Assembly: GCA_914767885.1 (NCBI GenBank)
Contig: CAJZBQ010000058.1
Coordinates: forward strand, 1,065,501-1,129,500
Length of the DNA stretch: 64,000 nt
Direction of reading: 5' to 3'
Source of the DNA: Blepharisma stoltei
Lineage: Eukaryota; Ciliophora; Heterotrichea; Heterotrichida; Blepharismidae
Shown: piece by piece, positions 1 to 10,185 of the stretch
Numbering within the stretch: position 1 is the stretch's first letter
Layout: each line of letters starts with the position of its first letter
Notes under the pieces: generated by a model
What the model was told of the DNA's origin: nothing
What the model saw: only the letters and a program-made list of their open reading frames with translations
The model's database searches: none
Made by a program: the position numbers and the translations under genes

Positions 1-22
1 TTTAAATAAGCAAAAAAATGAG

Positions 23-784
23 ATGGGATCCCTAGTTTCTTTTCCTCAGCCAAGCTACTCAGAAGAAACCAAAGTCCCAGATTCTCCTCCAAAAAAAGTG
101 GATATGAGCATGAGGATAAGGGAAAGAAATGCAGTAGAAAATCGGCAAAGCTTAATGGCCCCTACAAATATTGACGTCACTCCTGAGCAGCTGCAGGACA
201 GGAATAAAGCTTTTGATATTTTCAGAAAAAGCTATAGGAAAAATGAAGCCATGGAAGAAAATAAAGCACTTTTGAAAGAAAAAATCCAGAGGGCAAAAGA
301 CTTGACTGTGATTATTAATGGAGCAAGAGGCAGGATTGAGTCAATAAAAAATGAAATAGAGCAGCTGAGGAAGGAAAATGCTTTGCAAGGACTTGTGGAT
401 AAAAATAATGTACCTTTAGAGCATCCCAGAGAAGAAGGAATGAGAAATCAGCTGGAAAGCGATAAACTGACTTATCGTGATGGTGTCGCTGAGTTGAAGG
501 ATCTAAAGGTGGAAATTGAAAGAATACAGAAATTGCTTAATGCGAGTAGAGAAAGAATGCAGGCTGATTTTGAAGCGTGGATACAAGTGATGCTAACTCA
601 AACTAGGCAGACTCCGTCTACTACTATAAGAGACTCGTCAGTAAGAGACTCTGCAAGTATAAGGGAATCGTCAGTGAGAGATTCTGCAAGCATAAGGGAA
701 TCGTCAATTAGAGATCCAAGCGTAAATGACAACTTAGAAGCTTTTTATAAGGCTCGTGACCAAATTTATAATAGAATGAATTAA
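23..784 (+). CDS. Coiled-coil protein with a Ser/Arg-rich tail, function unknown
   Basis: A 253-aa protein that I do not recognise. Residues about 55-195 are charged and heptad-like (many E/K/R with spaced L/I), so a long coiled coil is likely. The tail, about 195-235, holds imperfect repeats of the type RDSSVRDSASIRESS, basic and serine-rich and possibly phosphorylated. The frame is open back to base 2 of the window, so the ATG at 23 is only the first in-frame Met and the gene could begin upstream. The stop is UAA. A decayed partial copy lies just downstream at 1256-2002, which shows the locus has duplicated. No IES or intron is evident. Confidence is high that it codes and low on function. 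Confidence 0.75.
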   Translation: MGSLVSFPQPSYSEETKVPDSPPKKVDMSMRIRERNAVENRQSLMAPTNIDVTPEQLQDRNKAFDIFRKSYRKNEAMEENKALLKEKIQRAKDLTVIINGARGRIESIKNEIEQLRKENALQGLVDKNNVPLEHPREEGMRNQLESDKLTYRDGVAELKDLKVEIERIQKLLNASRERMQADFEAWIQVMLTQTRQTPSTTIRDSSVRDSASIRESSVRDSASIRESSIRDPSVNDNLEAFYKARDQIYNRMN

Positions 785-805
785 AAATATCAAAATTATA
801 TATAA

Positions 806-1015
806 TACTTACCTCCCCTCTATGAGTTAGCAAGATTGTTGGAAAAAATTCCAAGCAAAAAAAAATTTAATATAAATATATAATGGGGTTAAATTCAGAC
901 TAATTCGTTTGAATCTTAAACAGCCTACAAATTAAACATAAACTTCGCAGATTCAATTTCCAAAAAAAAAAATTTTTAAAATTTTTCATGAAGAATGGGG
1001 TATTTTAGAAGTTAA
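806..1015. mobile_element. Old, degraded MITE-A relic
   Basis: Begins TTACCTCCCCTCTATGAG, a weak match to the MITE-A end. Core phrases follow in the usual order (an AAACAGCCTACAAATTAAAC-like stretch, then a poly-A/T segment), but the terminal repeats have decayed. The boundaries are approximate. Confidence 0.4.
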
Positions 1016-1255
1016 ATGATTATTTATGCTGATTAGCAGATGGCTATTGCTTTAAGTTTGGTAAGCAATAATCTTAGTAAGTATTTAAGGCGTGGGCACA
1101 CTTTTGATGTGATCTTATGCTCAGCCCTTCACTGCTCTCCTTAGAGACATGCTAACCTTGCCTGAAAAATCAATCCTTTGCTCCAGAATTTGTTAAACTG
1201 CTAAAAGATTGAGCTAAAGAATGCCTACAGTATGCTTAAACCCCGAGAGAACTAT

Positions 1256-2002
1256 GCAGCTGAGGAAGGAAAATCTTTGCAAGGGCTTGCGAATAAAAAT
1301 ATTATGCCTTTAGATCATCCAAAAACTAGAAAGTGGTAAAATAACTTATTGTGATGGCTTGAAGAGTTCAGATACTGTAAATACGATAAAGAAAGGATGT
1401 AACTCCCCCCCCCCTCCGTGAGCGAACAAAAAAAATTTTGTTTCGCTCACGGAGGGGGGTTTAATTTTTTTTTTTAAAAAAAATTTATATATAAATTTTA
1501 TAAAAAATATTTTTTTCGAAATTTAAAAAAATCCTAATTTGCAAAAATTGGGAAGCAAATATTAATTTAATTTGCAAAATTTATGTTTTTAAAACGCAAT
1601 TTGTTTAAAATTAAACAGAATTAGCTCTAGATTTCATTATACTAATTATCACTTATATATCAAAATTTTTTTCCATTAAAATTTTTTCTATTTAAAAAAA
1701 TTTTTGTTCACTCACGGAGGGTGGGTTTTTGGTCAAAAAATGGCGATTTTTCTAATGGTTTTGTTCGCTCACGAGAGGGGGGGGGAGTAAGCAGATTTTG
1801 AAGCTTGGACGCAAGTGATGCTTGCACAAGCTAGGCAGACTCCATCAAACTTCATAAGTACTCCTCAGTAAGAGAGTCTGCAAAAAAGACTCTCCAAGTA
1901 TAAGGGAACCGTCAGTAAGAGACTCTGCAACTGGAAGAGAATCGTAGAGTAGAGATCCAAGGATAAAAGGCTTGTTACCAAATTTATAAACGAATAAATT
2001 AA
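1256..2002 (+). pseudogene. Decayed partial copy of the coiled-coil gene at 23-784
   Basis: From GCAGCTGAGGAAGGAAAAT onward this matches bases 361-784 of the first gene, with gaps, frameshifts and in-frame stops. Matching stretches include GCAAGGGCTTGCG, GAAAGGATG, GCAGATTTTGAAGCTTGGA and the serine/arginine repeat zone near 1860-1960. The match resumes exactly across the MITE at 1402-1789: GAAAGGATG before it and AGCAGATTTTGAAG after it, corresponding to GAAAGAATGCAGGCTGATTT in the parent. The MITE therefore landed in this copy. Bases 1016-1255 upstream have no recognisable content. Confidence 0.8.
1402..1789. mobile_element. MITE-A, 388 bp, TA-bounded, inside the pseudogene
   Basis: Flanked by TA at 1400-1401 and 1788-1789. 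The left end carries the terminal CTCCGTGAGCGAAC followed at once by its inverse, forming a hairpin. The right end carries two same-oriented copies about 55 bp apart. The AT-rich core is nearly identical to the copies at 7866, 30706, 44030 and 58123. Confidence 0.9.
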
Positions 2003-2117
2003 TAAATAATATAAAATTATACCTATTTTAATGTTTATTTTTTATAATTAATTAATGCCAAAACAATAAATAAAAAATCCACATAAGGTCAGAAAATGCA
2101 CCTTTATGAGATTTAGC

Positions 2118-2417
2118 TAACTTCTATCTAGAAAGCATCGAAAAAATCCCTATTTTTTGGGTGCTCCATAAGCAAACAAAAAATTTTTCATAAAAAATAT
2201 TTTGATTGGTAATTACTATTTCAATGGAATTCCGTTGAATTTTAAACAGCTTAAATTTTAAAACATAAATTTTACAAATTAAATTAAGCATTTTTTCTGA
2301 TTTTTGCAAATTGGGATTTTTTTAATTCGAAACAAATTTTAAATAGAATTTTTTTTACAAAAATTAACCTGTTTCCATGAGAAACAATGTTTTTTCTTCA
2401 CTGATGAAGGCGGAGTA
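2118..2417. mobile_element. Degraded MITE-A in intergenic DNA
   Basis: Starts TAACTTCTATCTAGAAAG and ends GGCGGAGTAAG. It keeps the order of MITE-A core phrases (AATCCCTATTTTTTGG, TTGAATTTTAAACAGC, ACATAAATTTTACAAATT, TTTTTGCAAATTGGG), but the terminal repeats are barely recognisable. TA lies at both edges. Confidence 0.65.
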
Positions 2418-2478
2418 AGACTTAGATTATATGTAACTCAATACCTTAAAAATATTTTGTGAAATAAACTAAATTTTA

Positions 2479-4461
2479 TTAAAAGGTCACTTTCTTTCCT
2501 TGGAATGCCTGAATTGATCCTTTTTGTTTTGCATTATCCCTAGGTGGGGCAGCTCTTGGGCCTCCAAACCCTCTAGGTCCTTTTTGAGGTGAACTTCCGC
2601 CTGATTTATTTCCTGCATAATCCACCCTGATTGCTCTTCCATCAAGTTCGCTTCCACTCAGCTGAATGGCTTTTTCAACTCCGTCAGGAGCGAAAAACTC
2701 AATGTGAGCGAAACCTTTGAGATTTCCTCCAGAGTCCATGGCAACTCTTACGCCCTTGATTTCTCCACAAGTAGAAAAGAATTGCTTAATGGATTCTTCT
2801 GTCGAGCTATAAGAAAGACTACCAACAAAAACGGTGGTTGAGTTGTCTTGGCTTGGTCTTGCCCCAGCAGTTCTTGGGCCTGTAGGCTTGTCACTTGACA
2901 TGTTGACTCTGAGGGTCCTTCCCATATGTTGTGTGCCGTTTAGCTCTAGGGCTTTGTTTACAGCTTCTCCATCAGCGAAATTCACAAATGCGATGCCTTT
3001 TGAATTTCCTGATTGGTCGTAGAGAAGTCTAAATCCCCCCAGCTTTAATTGACCAATTTAATGGATTTTTTTAAAAAAAATTTATAAAATTTTTAAATAT
3101 ATAGAATATATTTTATGAAGAATTAATGAATTCAATATAAAAAAGTTTAAATGCATTTATTTGCATCTCTCCATTAAAATAGGTCAAAGCTATATTATAA
3201 AAAAAAATATTATTTTCGCATATAAAATTGTCCATTAAAATAAAATATTGTTCCAATTTCAAAGGTGTTAATAAAAATGGAAATTTTTCAATATTTTGTT
3301 CCAATTTAAAGACGGAGTAAGTTCTGTGATTTCTCCACAGCTTGAAAAGTGGTTGCGTAGGTCGTCTTCGGTAGCTTGGTATGATAATCCACCGACGAAA
3401 ACTTCTGTTTCTCCGGTTTCGTTAGCTCTGGCTTGTTTGGCTGGGAATGTGACGGTAGGGGCTTCGTTTACTTTGCGCTTTAAGTCAGAAACTGGCTCTG
3501 CAGCAACTGGGGCACGTTTGGTTGGCTTGCCATTTTCTTCATCACTGTCTTCAGATGAGCTGTCTTCAACTTTAGCTGTCTTTTTGAGGGTTTTTGAGGC
3601 TGGAACTTTGACCTCTTCTTCACTTTCAGACTCACTTGAGCTTACCTTTTTAGCTGCAGCCTTTTTGCCTGGGGTCGGCTTTTTGACTTCTTCTTCACTT
3701 TCAGATTCTGACTCGCTTGAAGCTGGTTTTTTAGCTGGCTTCTTTGCGGCTGAGGCTGGCTTTTTTGGTTTTTCTTCCTCACTTTCGCTGCTGCTGCTGG
3801 CTGCTTTTTTTACAACTTTTTTGCCTGGGGTTGGCTTTTTGACTTCTTCTTCGCTTTCGCTTTCAGAAGAAGCTTTGGCTGGCTTTTTAGCAGGGGTTGG
3901 CTTTTTGACGTCTTCTTCGCTTTCGCTTTCAGAAGAGGAAGCTTTGGCTGGTTTTTTGCCTGGAGTTGGTTTCTTTACCTCCTCCTCACTTTCGCTGGAT
4001 GAATCTTTTTTGTTGGTCTTTTTAGCTGGTGTAGGCTTTTTAGCTTCTTCTTTAGGTTTTACTTCAGGTTTTTTGGCTTCAGCCTTGCCTTTAGCTGGCG
4101 TCGCTTTTTTGGCTGGCTGCTTTACGTCTTCTTCACTTTCTGAGCTGGATTCTTTTCCTTTTTTCACGACTTTTTTAGGCTTGGTGTCTTCTTCGCTTTC
4201 TGAGCTGGATTCTTTTTTGCCTTTTTTGGCAGGTGTTGGCTTCTTTGCAGAAGTTTTCTTGGCTTTTTCAGCTTCAGAGTCGTCGGAAGATTCTTCGGAG
4301 TCAGATAATTGCTTTTTTCCTTTTGTTTGAGCTTTTCCTTTTATGTCTTTCTTTGAGGCGGAAGTGAAAACTGGGCCTTCGTTTTCAGAGCTTTCTTCAG
4401 AAGACTCCTCTTTTTGGAGTTTAGCCTTCTTTTTGCTATCAACGATTGCTTGTTTTCCCAT
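2479..4461 (-). CDS. Nucleolin/NSR1-like protein with two RRMs, split by one IES
   Basis: After removal of the IES at 3032-3319 this gives a 564-aa protein starting MGKQAIVDSKKKAK (ATG at 4461; the longer upstream reading has no good start). The N-terminal ~340 residues are runs of acidic Ser/Glu (SSSESESEE) alternating with basic KKPTPAKK blocks, the pattern of nucleolin and Nopp140-type nucleolar proteins. Two RRMs follow: EVFVGGLSYQATEDDLRNHF and TVFVGSLSYSSTEESIKQFF, each with an RNP1-like KGIAFVNF or KGFAHIEF. RRM1 is restored only by the IES join (CGEITELRLLYDQSGNSKG). The short C-tail has GF/GP motifs but no real RGG box. It likely acts in the nucleolus in pre-rRNA processing. The long open frame on the opposite strand over the acidic region is a composition artefact. 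Confidence 0.92.
3032..3319. mobile_element. IES, 288 bp, degenerate MITE-B, within RRM1
   Basis: TA at 3030-3031 and 3318-3319. The ends read TAAATCCCCCCAGCTTTAAT and, inverted, TTACTCCGTCTTTAAATTGG, a worn version of the MITE-B terminus. Excision rejoins RRM1 in frame. Confidence 0.9.
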
Positions 4462-5404
4462 CTCAAATATTGTTTTGAAAATAAATAGGAACTTTGCCAA
4501 CAAAATATATAGAAAAAGGTAATTAATGGAAATAAGATATTATTTGTGGCCACACATATGTCCCCAAAAAATGGTATTTTAGGTATCTAAAGTGAAAGAT
4601 CGCTATAGAGCAATAACTTCATAATTCTTTTAAGCCTTAAACTTTATAAAAACTCGAGTTATTCCAGCTAAGTTTTATATGCATATATTTTAGACTGATT
4701 GATTATGAAAAGACAATAATTTTTTATTTATAAGCCAAGCTATATCAACTTTAAAATAATTTTTTTGCCAGTTGAAGATATAAGGATTTAACTTTGACTA
4801 GATAAGAAATTCATCTGTTTTCATCTAAAAAACCCTATAAACTTTTTTAATACAAAACTCGATATAAAGCCACTTTTTAAATATTTACTCAATGAAAAAT
4901 TCGTAAGGGATTCCAAAGATTATTAAATTTTCAATCAATTTTATACAAGCCCAATAAAATGAATTATGAAATTAGTATTCAATTTAACAGCAAAAATACA
5001 TATTTAAATTCAAAATGTATATATCCTATCAAGGATACAAAAAAATTGCTATGATTTATTTTAAAAGCCTCAGATATCTTAAGGCTATTTATTAGACAAA
5101 ATAATTGACTTGCTAAAATAAAAACATACACATTTTTATTAATATTTAGATAGATATCTAAAATAGTCCCCATCAATCTATGTGTTAATTTACAAAAAAC
5201 AACTAATTAAAAGAAAATTATTTAGAGAGTGATATTAAGGTATGATTATGCTCGATCCTATCGTATAAATCAACATCGATATTTTAAAATCATTAATATT
5301 GATGCTAAAAACATAATTAAAATTGCTAATTATTTTAAAAAGGCTTTAATAAGTACTTACAATATCTTTATTTTAGATATTCTATTGTGTCTTTTATCAT
5401 ACCC
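4462..5404. other. Intergenic, AT-rich, no gene seen
   Basis: About 940 bp of AT-rich sequence between two genes whose 5' end and 3' end face it. Short open frames at 4979-5176 and 5229-5519 have low-complexity AT-driven composition and no family resemblance. No MITE terminus, tRNA or repeat was recognised. Confidence 0.6.
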
Positions 5405-6587
5405 TTATCTAAATTTTCTATTTAGCGTTGACTCCAAAACATCTTCCATAGTAATTATCCCAATAATTCTTTTACCATCACTTTCAGTCACAAACGCCAT
5501 ATGCCTATTCTGCTTCTGAAACATATTAAAAACCTCTAAAATCGTGGCTTCTTGCCCCACAAGCATAACCCGCTTTAATTTTACCCCAGAATTTTCTATA
5601 GTACAATTTTCATCAACCCCTACTAAATTTTTCATCAATAAAACTCCCATAATTTCCTGGGGATTATTTTTATAAAAAACAGGGACCCTTGAATACCCTT
5701 GCCCTGTAATATTTTTCAAAGTATTCCTCGTCAATACTAAATCTGAGGACAAGCAATAGGCTTTATTAATATCAATCATATAAGACTTCACTAATTTTTT
5801 CTTCATATCAATTGCGCCGTTAATTATATTAATTTGGCCTGGAATAAAAGAATCTCTATAAGATGAGCTTGAATTTAGTCTGATAATGGATTTTAAATGG
5901 TCATTGTCTAAGCTTTTGCTGTGATTCAAGCCTAATCATCAATCTAATAGCCAAGCAGAAGGCTTACTGATAGGGTAAAAAATGTACATAAGGATTTTTA
6001 CTATTGGAACGGATTTACTGGCAAGGTAAAATTTTTTAGGTCCAGTCAGGATTGACATAGGTAGGACTTCTCCAAATATAAAAATCAAGAAAGTGCTTAA
6101 AATAACAGCAATGATTCCACAAGTCATATAGCCAAGGATAATAGGAAGAGCTTCAGTCGCTAATGCGTTAGAAAGCAAAAGGGTAACTAAAAGCCAATGG
6201 TGCTGGGAGATGACTGGTATAATTATTGATGTTATTTCTGATCGGCTCCCACGAGCCAAAAATGGGTTTCCACGTGGGGATTTGTGGATTTTCACGCGTG
6301 AAATCCATCTTTGGCTCGTGGGAGTCGATCAGAAAATTTAAGCAACTGATTTATAATAGCCTTTTAGCCTGTTCTCTTTCTTCTTGAAAACCGACTGCTA
6401 ATTTTAGATAAAGGTCATTTTCGTCAATTCCCATTAGGCCTACTGTTAGTCCTGACATAAAGCCTGCAAAAAGAACTAAAGAGACTGAGATAAAACAATA
6501 CAAAGCATAATCGCCGAATGCTAATTGTACGTCTTCTGTTTTCTTGTCAATTGAAATACCTGCTACAAATAAAAGAACTGAAATCAT
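5405..6587 (-). CDS. CNNM/ACDP-family (CorC/MAM3-like) divalent metal transporter
   Basis: 348 aa after removing the IES at 6220-6355. The start is MISVLLFVAGISID (ATG at 6587). The DUF21 membrane domain comes first: AGFMSGLTVGLMGID, then, restored by the IES join, QAKRLLPVISQHHWLLVTLL and SNALATEALPIILG, then IFGEVLPMSI. A tandem CBS pair follows (IMGVLLMKNLVGVD; HMAFVTESDGKRIIGIITMED). This order is that of CNNM and yeast MAM3 proteins, which move or sense Mg and other metals. Two adjacent UGA codons (near 5940) must be Trp: LLDWWLGLNHSKS. There is no C-terminal cyclic-nucleotide-like domain. The stop is UAA. Confidence 0.93.
6220..6355. other. IES, 136 bp, nearly a perfect fold-back palindrome
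   Basis: TA at 6218-6219 and 6354-6355. The arms TGATCGGCTCCCACGAGCC and GGCTCGTGGGAGTCGATCA pair, and the loop contains further inverted CCACGTGG-like words. Removal gives KRLLPVISQHH in the DUF21 domain. It is GC-richer than its host gene. Confidence 0.88.
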
Positions 6588-7115
6588 CAAGGAAAATTAG
6601 ATAAATAAATAATTTTATTGTCAAAACAAGCGCTTTAATAGAATATGGTCTGCAGATTAAATTTCTATTTAGCACCAAAGTTGTTTCATTTTAAAAATAT
6701 ATTACTTTTAATTATTTGTATTATTTACATCAATTCATTTCTCTTTCAAAAATCATATAACAAATTATTTTTCCGATCAGATAAGAGCTTTTGATTATAA
6801 ATACAAAGCATTATTTATATGAATAATATGATAAGATATAATTGAATTTGAAATACAACAAAAAAACATAAATTGCTAACCTAAATTTTGCGAATTTTTA
6901 TTATAATAATTAAATTCCTTATCTCACCAAGGGCTTTTAAGGAAAAAATAATATATTAAACTAAAACCAATGCAATTATTTCTAGCTATATTAATTTATT
7001 CTTGTTTTTTTTTAATACTTAAACATACAAATGTTATATAAAATAAAGAGAGAGCTAGCTAAACCCCTTATCTTTATTTTAATATATTCTTATATGAAAT
7101 ATCAATGTCTTAAAA
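6588..7115. other. Intergenic, divergent promoters region
   Basis: About 530 bp of AT-rich DNA between the divergently transcribed transporter and kinase genes. It should hold both promoters, but no motif can be named. Confidence 0.5.
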
Positions 7116-10072
7116 ATGGATCGAAAATCATGCTCAAAAGATTACGAAATTCTTAATAAGCTTGGTCAAGGCAGTTTTGGTACAGTTTACAAAGTTCGGA
7201 GAAAGTGTAATTTTTATGCAGCTGATAGAAGCATTTATGTGATGAAGTCCATAACCATTTCAGGGTTGGACCGTAAAGGTCAGCAAGAATCAATCAATGA
7301 GGTCAGAATTTTAGCTTCTTTAGACAATCCTTATATAGTAAAATACGTTGACAGCTTTATTGAAGAAAAGACAATGCACATTATCATGGAATTCTGCGAC
7401 AAAGGCGACTTAGGGCAACACTTAAAAGCCCAGATGGGAAGAATGATGCAGGAGCCAAAAATTTGGAAATTTTTCATCCAATTATTGATAGGACTCGAAT
7501 ATATCCACTCCAAAAAGATTCTGCACAGAGATATCAAGTCAATGAACTTCTTCCTCGCCAAAGAAGATTCAATTAAAATTGGAGACTTAGGAGTCGCAAA
7601 GGTATTGTCAAGCACAGTAGCCTTTGCGCATACTATGGTAGGAACGCCTTATTACTTATCACCAGAGCTGTGTGAAGAGAGGCCATATAATGTAAAAAGC
7701 GATATGTGGGCATTAGGATGTGTTTTATATGAAATGTGCAGCTTGAGACATCCTTTTGATGCACCTAATCAAGGTGCATTAATCTTAAAAATTATAAGGG
7801 CTAATTATCTGCCAATAAGCACAAATTACTCAGCTGAACTAAGAGAAATGATAAGCTTATTGCTAACCCCCCCCCCCCTCCGTGAGCGAACAAAACCATT
7901 AGAAAAATCGCCATTTTTTGACCAAAAACCCACCCTCCGTGAGTGAACAAAAATTTTTTTAATAGAAAAAATTTTAATGGAAAAAAAATTTTGATATATA
8001 AGTGATTAATTAGTATAATGAAATCTAGAGCTAATTCTGTTTAATTTTAAACAAATTGCGTTTTTAAAACATAAATTTTGCAAATTAAATTAATATTTGC
8101 TTCCCAATTTTTGCAAATTAGGATTTTTTTTAAATTTCGAAAAAAATATTTTTTATAAAATTTATATATACATTTTTTTTTAAAAAAAAAAAATTAACCC
8201 CCCTCCGTGAGCGAACAAAATTTTTTTGTTCGCTCACGGAGGGGGGGGGGGGGAGTAAGCAAAGATTATAAGAAAAGGCCTTCGACTACAACTATACTAA
8301 AGCGGCCTGGGATGAAAGAAAGGACTATTGGGCTAAATATTGACATCCCTGAAGGGTGCTCGCTATATGAATCACAGATCCTTATTAATAAAGAGCCAAG
8401 AGTGGCAGAAAAAGAAGAAGAAAAAGCTAAGCCTCAGCCGGCTGAAAATATAAGCAATGAAAATGATAAAAAGAAGCCGGCAGCCCAAAAGCAGGCTTTA
8501 ACTAAGCCACAGCAACCAATAGTTAATAAGTCTCCAAGCCAAAAAATTGAGCCTAAGTCTGTCCCTTCTCCTCAAAAACCAAAAGAAATCCCAAAGCAAG
8601 TTTCGCCTCCTAAAGACCAAATAATAGTCCATTCTCCTCTTGAAGTCCACAAAGTATCACCCCCAAAAGAGCAGCCAATAGTCCATTCATCTCCTTTTGA
8701 AGTCTATAAAAAAGCTCCAGCCCAGCCTAATGAAATTCATAAACAAATTTCTCCTCCAAAAGACCAGCAAAAAATCAATCCTCCAGAAATTCATAGACAA
8801 AATGCAGTTCATAAAGACCAAGCCCCACAAGAAATCCCTGTTTTTAAGCTACAAAATGAATATAAGCCAGTTGTCCAAAAAATCGACTGGCCAATTTCCA
8901 AAAGTCCTGCCCCAAAAGTAGAGCCAGTTGCAAAACCAACTCCAAAACAAAATATTTCAGCACAAAAAATTAACCCAAAGCCAGCTCCAAGTCGACCTAA
9001 AAATCAGCCAGCCCCCCAGCGTATCAGAAAAGGAGCACCTACAAGCCTAGCTCTTTATGCCCAGCGGCAAAAAATCATAAAACAAGGCGTCCCGTCCTCA
9101 CAAGCTTTTCGGCCTCCAGCTCGGCCAAAATACTCCAAGCCAAAATCCACGAATTTTTCCCAAGAAGAAATCGACGAAATCCGAGAAGTTGAAAACCTCC
9201 CAGACACCCCTAAAAAAATCAGTGTCCAAGACCTCAGAAACCTTGAACTTCCTCGAGACCATACCATAAAAACTCGAAATAAAAGCTTTAGCACCGCAGA
9301 TGAGTCAAAAGTTAACGAAACTTTCGAGCCTGAAGACATAGAATCCAGTCTAAATGACGTAGAAGAAAGGCTTGTTTTTGAGACCTGCTCAGACAAAGAA
9401 TCATATGGCTCAAACAGTTTTGAAGAAGAAAACGGAGAAGAATTAATAGAAAACGGCAAAGAAGAAGCCAAAGAAATAGAACCAGATACCAATACACTAG
9501 GATCAGCAGATTGGAATTACTCACGAACTGAAAAATTCCCAAGCGCTGATATGACGACTGCAGATGAAGAGGAAAAAATTCCTGTTGTAGAAGCTGCAGA
9601 AGAAGAATACAAAATAAATTACATGGAAAAATCAAATTCTCCACAAAATTCTGACAGTGAAGACCTTTTTTATGATAAAAGTAGCAGCGATGAAGGTCTT
9701 GAATGGATTGAAGAGGACGAACAGGAAAATTTAGAATGCACAGTAGAAGCTTTACAGTTTAAACTGTCAGAAGTACAGAGAAAAGAAGCAAATTTGCAAA
9801 GACAGCTTGGACTGAAGCGAAAAGAAATCATTGACAGAATTGGGGATGAGCTTTATAATGAGTTTTACGAGCTTTTCAGAATGGGGATTAAAAATGAAGA
9901 CAAATTAGAAGAAGAGGAAACTAGCAATTCAGCCCTAGACCGCTTTGTGTGTACAAGACTGAACGTAGAAGACTCTGACCTGATATTTGTGATGTATAAA
10001 ATACATAACCTAGAGCTTGATATTGCGCAGTGTCAAGAAGCTATAAGCAGCATAAAATTTGAATTAATATAA
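7116..10072 (+). CDS. NEK-family Ser/Thr protein kinase with long Pro/Lys-rich tail
   Basis: 854 aa once the MITE at 7866-8257 is removed. The kinase domain spans about residues 10-270: glycine loop GQGSFGTVYKV, ATP lysine in YVMKS, catalytic HRDIKSMNFFL, metal-binding DLG (the Phe-to-Leu form is common in NEKs), activation segment GTPYYLSPELCEERPY, and KSDMWALGCVLYEM. The MITE cuts the last helix; joining at TA gives MISLLLSKDYKKRPSTTTIL, the expected NEK domain end. The tail is rich in Pro/Lys/Gln repeats (SPPKDQ, PAPKVEP), then acidic, then a coiled coil near residues 690-740. NEKs act at basal bodies, cilia and in mitosis, a common expansion in ciliates. The substrate is unknown. Confidence 0.95.
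7866..8257. mobile_element. IES, 392 bp, MITE-A in the kinase gene
   Basis: TA at 7864-7865 and 8256-8257. Here the double-terminus end is on the left and the hairpin end on the right, the reverse of the copy at 1402. Excision restores the kinase C-lobe. Confidence 0.95.
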
Positions 10073-10185
10073 TATTTAGTATTATTCCTAATATAAAAAT
10101 CTTCGCATATCATCTTAATACCATAATCTTTTTTATTATTAAATTTTACTTAATACTTTTATAAATAAAAGCTTTATTTCGCTAT

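Noticed and set aside
3296-4330. Long plus-strand open frame (344 codons)
   Set aside because: Antisense shadow of the Ser/Glu/Lys repeats of the nucleolin-like gene; its composition is only the reverse complement of those repeats.
5405-6590. Reading the metal transporter as three separate genes
   Set aside because: The breaks are UGA-Trp codons and one 136-bp IES; the combined frame is a standard DUF21-CBS protein.
7866-8260. Reading the kinase ORF into the MITE as a natural C-terminus
   Set aside because: The frame runs into MITE-A terminal sequence (LTPPPPLRERTK), which also appears at the ends of unrelated ORFs at 30374 and 31036; the TA join is family-true.
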